A stretch of 20,195 bases of DNA from Patescibacteria group bacterium UBA661. Its GTDB lineage: Bacteria > Patescibacteriota > Minisyncoccia > Phycocordibacterales > UBA918. The notes beneath the pieces are model-generated. The model saw only the letters and a list, made by a program, of their open reading frames with translations, was not told the origin of the DNA and searched no databases. The stretch is from positions 23,910-44,104 of the forward strand of contig DBNX01000011.1 of assembly GCA_002299465.1 (NCBI GenBank), in the 5' to 3' direction. The position numbers were made by a program, and so were the translations under genes. The stretch's first letter is position 1, and the number at the start of each line of letters is the position of its first letter. Below are positions 6,284 to 13,376 of this stretch, one piece after another.

Positions 6284-7411
6284 CTAATCCTTACATAACA
6301 TATGCAAGACTGGTGTCGTGCCGTACTCAAGTAAAGTAATCATTGACCCACCGCCAATAGAAACAAAATCAAACTTATCGTTAAGTTTCAATTTTTCTAC
6401 CGCCGCTACCGTATCCCCGCCACCAATCACGGAAAAACCTTTCGCTTCAGCAATAATCTCAGCCGTCACTTCTGTACTCTCCGTAAAACCATTCTCATAA
6501 TTACCAAACGGACCATTCCAAAGTATCGTCTCGGCCGCCTCAATGTAGCGCCGTAATCGCATCGTGGTTTCTGACCCGCAATCCATAATTTGTTCGTCGG
6601 GGTAAACCTCATCAATCAACACCGTCTTCACTCCCCGCGGACCTGTAACCACCACATCAATGGGCAACACCAGTTTCTCACTCCAAAGAAAACTAGCATC
6701 ACTAAGAGACATCTCTGAAACCAGCGACAAGCCCACCTCGTAACCACGCGCCTTCAAAATATCATTGGCAAGTGCGCCACCAATAAACACCGAATCATAC
6801 AAATCTAAAAACTTTTCTACTAACGGCAACTTAGTTTCAAATTTAGCCCCGCCCAAAAGAAAGAGCGCTGGTGATTTTGGATGCATCACTTTTGTTAGCT
6901 CCTGCACTTCAGTCGCCAGCGTTAGACCAGCGTATGCGGGCAAACGCTCCGCCAAACCAAAAGTGGAAGCGTGCTGGCGATGCGCCTCAGCGAAGGCATC
7001 ATTCACATACAAATCACCGTAAGTAGCCATTAGGTCAGCAAACTCTGGAGAGTTGTCTTCCTCGCGTACGTCTTGCCTGAGATTTTCACAAAAAACTACC
7101 TCGCCATCAATCATACTATCGCGTACTACCTTAAAAGCTGGATCACCGATAGCACCCCCCCAGCGCAGCGGTAGACGCGTCACCAAATCTTCATACACGG
7201 GACGCAAGGTGTCCGCAATATCACGACCGATGTGCGAGATAACGATTGTCCGAGCGCCTTGATTTCTTAGATATTCAATAGTCGGTAACGCTCTTTCAAT
7301 TCGAAACGTATTCCTCACTTTGCCGTCTTTCAAAGGAACATTGAACGAGGATCGGATAATGACATATTTTCCTTTCAGATTTTCCACTTCACTGATCATT
7401 CGCAAATTCAT
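6284..7411 (-). CDS. pgk: Phosphoglycerate kinase
   Basis: A 375-residue glycolytic enzyme converting 1,3-bisphosphoglycerate and ADP to 3-phosphoglycerate and ATP; slightly short against the usual 390-400. Conserved segments are SHIGRD, FCENLR, DAFAEAHRQHAS, LLGGAKFETKLPL, WNGPFGNYE, VIGGGDT and SIGGGSM. These keep the substrate arginines and the two nucleotide-site lysines. One key difference is RSSFNVPL (20-27): the aspartate of the family RVDFNVP or RADLNVP motif, which contacts 3-phosphoglycerate, is Ser22. The first ATG (7411) gives the normal N-terminus; a second ATG at 7399 is possible. It lies 31 nt after tpiA on the same strand and is probably cotranscribed with it. Confidence 0.93.
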   Translation of the reverse strand: MNLRMISEVENLKGKYVIIRSSFNVPLKDGKVRNTFRIERALPTIEYLRNQGARTIVISHIGRDIADTLRPVYEDLVTRLPLRWGGAIGDPAFKVVRDSMIDGEVVFCENLRQDVREEDNSPEFADLMATYGDLYVNDAFAEAHRQHASTFGLAERLPAYAGLTLATEVQELTKVMHPKSPALFLLGGAKFETKLPLVEKFLDLYDSVFIGGALANDILKARGYEVGLSLVSEMSLSDASFLWSEKLVLPIDVVVTGPRGVKTVLIDEVYPDEQIMDCGSETTMRLRRYIEAAETILWNGPFGNYENGFTESTEVTAEIIAEAKGFSVIGGGDTVAAVEKLKLNDKFDFVSIGGGSMITLLEYGTTPVLHMLCKD

Positions 7412-7442
7412 ACTGCCAGATTAATCTCTAAATAAATAACCC

Positions 7443-8204
7443 TTAAACTTTTGTCGCTGCCACAATCGCGGCGAACTCCTCCCCCGCCAGACTTGCCCCG
7501 CCCACCAGAAAGCCATTCATATCGCCAATGCGGTGTAGCTCCGCGGCATTACTGGCTTTCACCGAGCCACCGTACAGTAAACTTACCCGGCTAGCGACTT
7601 TACGATCATAAAGCCTAGTGAGGGTGCTCATAATAAACAACTGCATCTCTTTAACATCATCCGGTGTGGCTGTTGCTCCCGTACCAATAGCCCAAATTGG
7701 TTCGTAGGCAAATATCACTTTCTGTATCTGAGTAGCGACGATACCGCTAGCCACCGCCCGTATTTGACTTTCAATAAAGTTAAAAAACTGTCCTTGTGAA
7801 TCACGCTCTCGTTCCCCAATGCAGACAATTGGAGTCAAACGCTTCTTCAATATCGCCTGCACTTTACTCGACACTTGCCCGTCCGTCTCGCCGAGAGCAC
7901 GCCGCTCCGAGTGGCCGATAATAACGTGTGTTACGCCGTACGGGGCGAGTAAGCTGGCACTAATTTCTCCCGTACAAGCACCTCGTTCTTCAAAATGAGT
8001 GTCCTGCGCCCCCAGTCGCAAACCGGTCTTAGCAATGGCTTTAGCCACTTCTGGAATAAACAAAAATGGTGGTGCGACGACTATTTCCGAGTGCGTAAAT
8101 TGTTTAGTTTTTTTACTAATCACCTTAGCCAGATCAACCGCCTCTTTGGCTGTACCTGGGTTGAGTTTCCAATTCCCGACGACCAGAGACTTCGTGTTTT
8201 TCAT
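7443..8204 (-). CDS. tpiA: Triosephosphate isomerase
   Basis: A 253-residue TIM-barrel enzyme interconverting dihydroxyacetone phosphate and glyceraldehyde 3-phosphate. The catalytic residues are all present: NWKLN with Lys13, GHSERR with His98, YEPIWAIGTG with Glu168 in the flexible loop region, then YGGSV and FLVGGASL for phosphate binding. The ATG at 8204 gives the normal N-terminus. A TTG at 8228 would add eight residues and lies upstream of the predicted transcription start. An extended -10 box lies 9 nt before the ATG, so the tpiA-pgk message should be nearly leaderless. Inverted repeats flank and overlap this promoter. The pilus operon ends 80 nt upstream on the same strand, so read-through is possible. 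Confidence 0.95.
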   Translation of the reverse strand: MKNTKSLVVGNWKLNPGTAKEAVDLAKVISKKTKQFTHSEIVVAPPFLFIPEVAKAIAKTGLRLGAQDTHFEERGACTGEISASLLAPYGVTHVIIGHSERRALGETDGQVSSKVQAILKKRLTPIVCIGERERDSQGQFFNFIESQIRAVASGIVATQIQKVIFAYEPIWAIGTGATATPDDVKEMQLFIMSTLTRLYDRKVASRVSLLYGGSVKASNAAELHRIGDMNGFLVGGASLAGEEFAAIVAATKV

Positions 8205-8244
8205 ACAGGTTAAATTGTAGCACACCAAATTAACCTGTGGTTAA
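8205..8244. promoter_or_regulatory. Inverted repeats around the tpiA promoter, putative operator
   Basis: ACAGGTTAA (8205-8213) and TTAACCTGT (8230-8238) form perfect 9-bp arms separated by 16 nt that contain the -10 box. A third half-site GGTTAA (8239-8244) makes a second palindrome TTAACC-TGT-GGTTAA with the right arm, covering the -35 zone. The arrangement suggests a repressor site. In read-through RNA from the pilus genes the 9-bp arms could also form a hairpin directly against the tpiA start codon. Confidence 0.5.
8214..8222 (-). promoter_or_regulatory. Extended -10 promoter of tpiA-pgk
   Basis: On the minus strand TGC is followed by TACAAT (8214-8219), ending 9 nt before the tpiA ATG. 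No convincing -35 box is seen; the extended TG would compensate. The predicted leader is about 2-3 nt. Confidence 0.55.
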
Positions 8245-8284
8245 AATTGCCCTTAAGACCTGTTCTTTACCTTGTCGACTACTT

Positions 8285-9748
8285 TTATTGTAACTCTCGC
8301 CAGTCACTAATCCGCAGTAAATCTGAGGTTTCTGGTACAAGTGGTGGCGGATTATCTACCAAGTTTCGGTCATAAGTGTTGATACGATTAGAAAAACCCG
8401 AAATCGTCACCCCACCACTTGTCCACCGGGTTCCCTCTCGTCCATTAGAAACAATCGTACCATTCACATTAAGCGAGTTCCTGATAACAAACGAGTCCAA
8501 AGCTGAAGGTAATCCTTGGTGGCCCGGATGAGAGTCACAATCATTTTGGCAGTAATGATTCCTACCAAAGCGCCCATTTTGGGCCACAAAAATACCATTT
8601 AGTTGCATATTGTTGGGAACATTTAAACCCACTAAAACATCTTGTTCGGCAATCGCCAACAAACCCGAAGTAGTCGCCGAAGTATAGGTAATGTTGTTTT
8701 CAAGAATAATCTGCGGATTGATAGTCGCCGAACCCACATCAGCGGCGGCTACCGTTACCTTCCCAGACACCACCCCACTCAACCAAACTTTATCTCTAAC
8801 AAAAATTAACGGACAACTCGGATTGATGGTGTGCGTGCTAAAGGGAGTTGAACTAGCAATGACGTGTCGCTCTAACTGCCAACCATTTTCACTTGTAAAT
8901 CCCCAGTAAGATTGGGTATTAGTAACCCGTCTTACGGTCACTGTGTTGTTACTGTTTAAGACTAGCTGATAACCAAAAGCCCCCGACGGTGGGATGAAAA
9001 TACCGCCAGCATTTTGGGCGCGGTTTTGCATAAGAGACAAGTCGATGGTGAGTCCCGTGAAGTTAATGGGGGCCGATGGGAAAGAAAAAAGGGACTGGTT
9101 GGCATTAACTGTAGTAGTAAAAACTCCCGCCCGAGGACCAGTTGGTGTACAGCCAAAGCTACTATTACAAGACCAGCTGGTTTGACCACTGGTTACCACG
9201 GAATGATTGGTGCCATCCATACGAATGCCGCCGTTGGAGTGATAGGGGCCAATAATCACTCGGTCTGCACCCGCCCACACATTACTGTTTATAATGTAGG
9301 CATACTCAGCCACGGTCGGTTGAGCAAAACGCGCTCGGATAGTTCTGACAATACTAGGATCAGTATAGCTTCGACCCTCCGATGTAACGTAAATTGAAGA
9401 GACATCACCGCAAAACATTTCGCTGCCGATACTAAGCGAAAACTCGCCAATCGCCGTACCAAAAGGGTCGTAGTAGGTGTGAACATAAGGACCAGGCAAG
9501 CCTGTTCCATTCGTAACATCATTGGGATGGTGCGCCAAAAACCAGCGGTAATAATTTAAACCCGCTTCGGCGATGTCAGTCGCTTGCTGAATGGCCACGC
9601 GCTGATTAATCACCTGATTCTGGGTCACAATGTAGCCGATAAAAGAGTTCATAATGAGAAAAAATGCCGCCCCCAGAACCAGCAACAACACTAGCAAATA
9701 ACCTGCTTTTTCATTTTTTTGTTTAGACTTAAAAATTAACCGGTTCAT
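8285..9748 (-). CDS. PilX-like large pilin-associated protein
   Basis: 487 residues, last gene of the pilus operon. The N-terminus has a short basic leader, AGYLLVLLLVLGAAFF, and a 20-25 residue hydrophobic helix continuing to IGYIV, like PilX-type minor pilins. A prepilin cleavage could fall after Gly16, but the usual Glu at mature position 5 is Leu21. ATDIAEAGLNYYRWFLAHHP (56-75) resembles the conserved helix after the membrane segment in such proteins. The rest is Ser/Thr/Asn-rich, probably beta-rich, with many short repeats of hydrophobic residues and an Asp-Pro-Pro-Pro region near the end. A Cys/His cluster, CQNDCDSHPGH, lies near residue 398 and could bind metal. It probably faces outside the cell, at the pilus tip or base. 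The start ATG is 10 nt after the previous gene. The exact family is not certain. Confidence 0.7.
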   Translation of the reverse strand: MNRLIFKSKQKNEKAGYLLVLLLVLGAAFFLIMNSFIGYIVTQNQVINQRVAIQQATDIAEAGLNYYRWFLAHHPNDVTNGTGLPGPYVHTYYDPFGTAIGEFSLSIGSEMFCGDVSSIYVTSEGRSYTDPSIVRTIRARFAQPTVAEYAYIINSNVWAGADRVIIGPYHSNGGIRMDGTNHSVVTSGQTSWSCNSSFGCTPTGPRAGVFTTTVNANQSLFSFPSAPINFTGLTIDLSLMQNRAQNAGGIFIPPSGAFGYQLVLNSNNTVTVRRVTNTQSYWGFTSENGWQLERHVIASSTPFSTHTINPSCPLIFVRDKVWLSGVVSGKVTVAAADVGSATINPQIILENNITYTSATTSGLLAIAEQDVLVGLNVPNNMQLNGIFVAQNGRFGRNHYCQNDCDSHPGHQGLPSALDSFVIRNSLNVNGTIVSNGREGTRWTSGGVTISGFSNRINTYDRNLVDNPPPLVPETSDLLRISDWRELQ

Positions 9749-9758
9749 ATTTTAGTAA

Positions 9759-10388
9759 TTATAGATTATCTTTCAAGTTTCTGGGGGCAACGCCACTGTG
9801 TAAGAGAAACTCGCCCGGGGAACGCACTGGGTCAATATTGATAATCAAACGAATCTCCACATAGCGCACATCAGTCAGTAAGGCGCCCGGAAAAGTCAAA
9901 AGATTACCATTTGTGCCGTAGTACAAAAACGTGGAGGTGGCTTGACTAATATTCTGTACGTACTCAGACAAAATTTCTGTTGCTACTGGATTAACTAAAT
10001 CATAGACTGGTGGTGTACCCACTGCCGCGTAAGTAAATTTACGCAAGGTCGTACTCGACAAGACGTACTCGATGTACTCAACTGAATCATCTTGGTCGAT
10101 GTCACTATAAAAACCAAAACGGTGATTCTGCGTAACCGCCACCGGAAACGTGCCGGTATCAGACGGCGTCATCTCCCTTGCGTCACGAACAAATTCTTGC
10201 ATACCACGTCTGGCATTATCAATTTCGTACGATTGCGCAATCGTGTAACCCTGAGTTTGGTAAATAAAAACCGCCCCCGCAGTAATTGCCGAAAAAAGTA
10301 AAGCTGTTACCGCTATCACCACAACGAGCTCGACTAAAGTCATGCCTGCGTTTCTTGTGAATGGTCTTCGCTTAAGGTGTTGATGCAT
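9759..10388 (-). CDS. Prepilin-like protein, PilW/PilJ type
   Basis: A 209-residue type IV prepilin-like protein. A 15-residue basic leader ends at Gly15, followed by MTLVELVVVIAVTALLF with Glu20 at mature position 5, the classical class III signal cut by prepilin peptidase PilD. The hydrophobic helix continues to about residue 40. The globular part (YEIDNARRGMQEFVRDAREM, then FGFYSDIDQDDSVEYIEYVL) matches the pattern of minor pseudopilins such as PilW or GspJ, which prime pilus assembly. The start is 4 nt after the preceding gene and the stop 10 nt before the PilX-like gene, so it is translated within the operon. Confidence 0.85.
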   Translation of the reverse strand: MHQHLKRRPFTRNAGMTLVELVVVIAVTALLFSAITAGAVFIYQTQGYTIAQSYEIDNARRGMQEFVRDAREMTPSDTGTFPVAVTQNHRFGFYSDIDQDDSVEYIEYVLSSTTLRKFTYAAVGTPPVYDLVNPVATEILSEYVQNISQATSTFLYYGTNGNLLTFPGALLTDVRYVEIRLIINIDPVRSPGEFLLHSGVAPRNLKDNL

Positions 10389-10392
10389 AAAA

Positions 10393-12138
10393 CTAGAGAG
10401 TTATCTCCCGTACCGTCTGCCCACTTACATTAAGTGGATTTTCAGTTACTAGCGGGTGTCCGAAAGCTGCAATCTCCAAGGAATGAGCGTCCTCTGTCAG
10501 CCCCCCAAAAAATACCTGTCCGCACCAATCGGTAACTCGATTAGTCTCAGCTGCACCGATCCGTAAAGTGACGTTAGCGTTTGGCACTGTCTGTCCGCTG
10601 CCATCTTTCACTACCACCCGCAACGAGTGAGTACTTGGTGCCCCTAGTGCCACCGTGGTAGTAGACACTGTTCCGGGCTGGACTACAAAAGCCCCACTTG
10701 GACAAATGCTCTGTATGCTACGTCCCGGCACGGTGGGATTGTATCCGCCCCATTCTATGTTAGGTAACAATCGCGCCCCCGTACTGTCAGTAGAAGTACT
10801 GATGGTCCATTTGGGGACGGGAGTAAAAGCCGCACTAGAACCAATACTTCGATTGCTGGTTAGAGTAAAATCTTGATTTGGCAAAGAAGCCTCAGACTCT
10901 AAATAAATTAATTCAAACCGATCCACGCTTGGCGTTCGGTCGCTAGCGGTGGTGGTAAGCACTACGCGCGGCACAATCTGACTGTACAGAGCGACTGGTA
11001 GTCCACGTAAATCAATGGTGTCAGTGGTAAAACCAGTGCTATTGCCCGGCAACACGCTGTCAGGAATCAAATCAGCCGAACTAGTGCTGGTGTAAAATGA
11101 AAAGCTGGCGGTTGTTTGCATTGGTGTGTTGGCTCGCAGTGAGACTATTCCCCAACTCTGGATAGTGGTCGGACTGATCGGATTAAGCCAGGCTTCCCCG
11201 CTGGCTGGATACAACCCACCCCCAGCTGGTAGTAACGTCAAAGCCGTGCCATTGCTCGCAACCTGGGAGGACGTTGCCAGTCCACTTAGGTCTGAGAATT
11301 CTTCAGTCTCGTTACCAAAAACTCGGTTAGCAACCAACAAAACCGTAGTGGTGCTTAAACGGTCAATCTGGAAATTCATAGTCGTGATGTCACCTTCAAG
11401 GACCGCTACCGGTAGGGTATGCGGATAAGGCAGGGAGGTGGTAGCGACATAAGTCTGATCACTGGAATAGCCCGGCTCCGAAACAAATATCTCGTACCCG
11501 CTACTGGCTGGCGCTCCGGTAAAGAGCGTACTACCAGTCGGTCCGGTCTGACGAGTCACGTTGATGGGGTGAGTAGTCGAAGCCAGAACGAGGCGAACAT
11601 TAATTCCGGAGAGGGGCTGAGCATTAGCCCCAAAAACATTCACTCGGATAGTACCTCCACCGATATCCGTCTCAATCGCTCTCGGTACGATATTGCTCAC
11701 CGTTGCAATTGTTGTTGTGGCGCCACCAGTATGCCAAGAGTATTCTATTTTCACTCGCTTGTAGTCATTCAAAATGCCGTTATTATCGAGTACGTCCAAA
11801 CCATCGGCTGGATCATCCACGAATTCAATCAAGACTTGCTCGTGTAGAGTTAAATTATTACGCTGGATAATCCGATGTTGGGGAATCGGCCCATTCGGGA
11901 TGCCAAATACCGTGCCCACACTGTCATAGGGCAACGAACGAATGTGTTCAAGGCGGTCCGTCATCAGAGCCAACGCGGTCATCTTTCCTCTAGATTCTGT
12001 TATCAAACTCAGGGAGTAACGGAAGGAAGCAAATAGACCACCGAAGACCAGCAACAAAATAGCACTCACAATAATTACTTCAACCAAACTAAAGCCAGAT
12101 CGGGACGTGGTGTTTGCAAGTGACGACTTCATAGTCAT
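10393..12138 (-). CDS. Large modular prepilin, PilV-like N-terminus with Ig-like modules
   Basis: 581 residues, far longer than ordinary minor pilins (120-250). The N-terminus is a clear prepilin signal: RSG, then FSLVEVIIVSAILLLVFG with Glu20 at mature position 5. After a PilV-like region (MTALALMTDRLEHIRSLPYD) come modules resembling carboxypeptidase-regulatory or Ig-like folds: GTIRVNVFGANAQPLSGINV (about 165-184) and a C-terminal LRVVVKDGSGQTVPNANVTL near 505-525. A Thr/Ser-rich middle section separates them. These modules usually act as adhesive or stalk domains. Only two Cys residues are present, both in the last third. It could be a tip adhesin carried by the pilus. The start ATG is 3 nt after the pilC stop; a second ATG two codons later is possible. 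Confidence 0.8.
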   Translation of the reverse strand: MTMKSSLANTTSRSGFSLVEVIIVSAILLLVFGGLFASFRYSLSLITESRGKMTALALMTDRLEHIRSLPYDSVGTVFGIPNGPIPQHRIIQRNNLTLHEQVLIEFVDDPADGLDVLDNNGILNDYKRVKIEYSWHTGGATTTIATVSNIVPRAIETDIGGGTIRVNVFGANAQPLSGINVRLVLASTTHPINVTRQTGPTGSTLFTGAPASSGYEIFVSEPGYSSDQTYVATTSLPYPHTLPVAVLEGDITTMNFQIDRLSTTTVLLVANRVFGNETEEFSDLSGLATSSQVASNGTALTLLPAGGGLYPASGEAWLNPISPTTIQSWGIVSLRANTPMQTTASFSFYTSTSSADLIPDSVLPGNSTGFTTDTIDLRGLPVALYSQIVPRVVLTTTASDRTPSVDRFELIYLESEASLPNQDFTLTSNRSIGSSAAFTPVPKWTISTSTDSTGARLLPNIEWGGYNPTVPGRSIQSICPSGAFVVQPGTVSTTTVALGAPSTHSLRVVVKDGSGQTVPNANVTLRIGAAETNRVTDWCGQVFFGGLTEDAHSLEIAAFGHPLVTENPLNVSGQTVREITL

Positions 12139-12141
12139 ATT

Positions 12142-13371
12142 TTACCCGCCCAAACCATCCGAGATAGAGTAAATAGGTGCAATCATCGCGAGCGCAAAAA
12201 ATCCGACCCCGGCTCCAATCACCACCATCAGTAACGGTTCAATTATAGTGGATAGGTCTTTGGTTTTTCTCTCCACTTCTGTCTCATAAAATAACGCCAG
12301 CTCTTTCAACATCCCAGCAATTGAGCCTGTCTCTTCCCCTACCAAGATCATTTCCCCCACCAACACTGGATATAAATCAGTCCGCTCTACAAACACTTCT
12401 GAAAGAGCGGTACCCTTCTCCACTCGCACTCCCGCCTCTTTAAGAACTTTTTTGTAAAAGACATTTTGCACCACTTCCTCGGTTATAGAAATCGCCTGAA
12501 TTACATCCACCCCCGAATCCAGAAGCGAAGCGAGGGTGCGGGCGGTGCGGGCAGAGTTGGTTTCTTTCGCCATCGTGCCAATAATTGGCAACTTTATCAC
12601 CAACCAAGACGACGCGATCCGTCCCACCCGAGAGCGAAAGAACGAAACAACACCGATCACCAGTAAGACCAGTCCGCTCAATACTAGAGCCACATTACCG
12701 GCAAAAAAATCACTCGTAGTAATCAAGAATTGCGTAGTCGCCGGCAACTCCTTATCCATTCCCTTAAAAACTTCTGTGATTTGCGGCATCACAAACATCA
12801 TCATCAGTATGGCAATTACCACCATTACCGAAATCACAATTGACGGGTAAATCATTGCGCCTTTGATTTTTTTGGTAAGGTTAGCAGCGCGCTCCATTTG
12901 TAGAGACAGAGTTTGTAGCGACTCCGCTAGACTACCACCCTCTTCTCCAGCCTTAACCATCGCGACATAAAGATCACTGAAGACGTCAGGAAATTCTTTC
13001 AACGCTAAATAAAACTGATCGCCATTATTGATGCGCTCTACCACCTTCTTAATCACCCCCTTGAGTTTTGGATTCGTGCTCTGTCGCTCCATAACTGATA
13101 AAGCTCTCGTCACCGTAAGACCGGCCTTCAACATCGAACCAAGATTTCTAGACATCATCACCAACTCATCCTGTGAGACTCGGTTGATTAAATAATTTAT
13201 TTTTTCTAAATCTAAAAACTTTTTCCAGCCAGCACCCGCTGCTTTGATGCCACTCACCTTATGACCGGCCGCCCGCGCGATATCATATACCGCAAAACGA
13301 TCGTCAGCAGTGACAGTCGCCTCGACTGGTTTCCCGTTATCATCTTCACCGGTGTAGATGAATTTTGGCAT
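12142..13371 (-). CDS. pilC: Type IV pilus inner-membrane platform protein PilC
   Basis: A 409-residue GspF/PilC protein. An N-terminal region (FIYTGEDDNGKPVEATVTADD) typical of the family is followed by two T2SSF domains, about 70-190 and 275-395, each with DELVMMSRNLGSMLKAGL- or NSARTARTLASLLDSGV-type starts and an AGEEGGSLAE or VGEETGSIAGM motif. Three membrane segments are seen near 168-190, 225-245 and 380-400. It forms the cytoplasmic-membrane platform turned by the PilB motor, which extracts pilins into the fibre. It starts 5 nt after pilB and ends 3 nt before the next gene. Length and motifs are normal. Confidence 0.95.
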   Translation of the reverse strand: MPKFIYTGEDDNGKPVEATVTADDRFAVYDIARAAGHKVSGIKAAGAGWKKFLDLEKINYLINRVSQDELVMMSRNLGSMLKAGLTVTRALSVMERQSTNPKLKGVIKKVVERINNGDQFYLALKEFPDVFSDLYVAMVKAGEEGGSLAESLQTLSLQMERAANLTKKIKGAMIYPSIVISVMVVIAILMMMFVMPQITEVFKGMDKELPATTQFLITTSDFFAGNVALVLSGLVLLVIGVVSFFRSRVGRIASSWLVIKLPIIGTMAKETNSARTARTLASLLDSGVDVIQAISITEEVVQNVFYKKVLKEAGVRVEKGTALSEVFVERTDLYPVLVGEMILVGEETGSIAGMLKELALFYETEVERKTKDLSTIIEPLLMVVIGAGVGFFALAMIAPIYSISDGLGG

Positions 13372-13376
13372 AATGA

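Noticed and set aside
8205..8228. Eight-residue TTG-started extension of triosephosphate isomerase
   Set aside because: Not part of the family N-terminus and upstream of the predicted transcription start.
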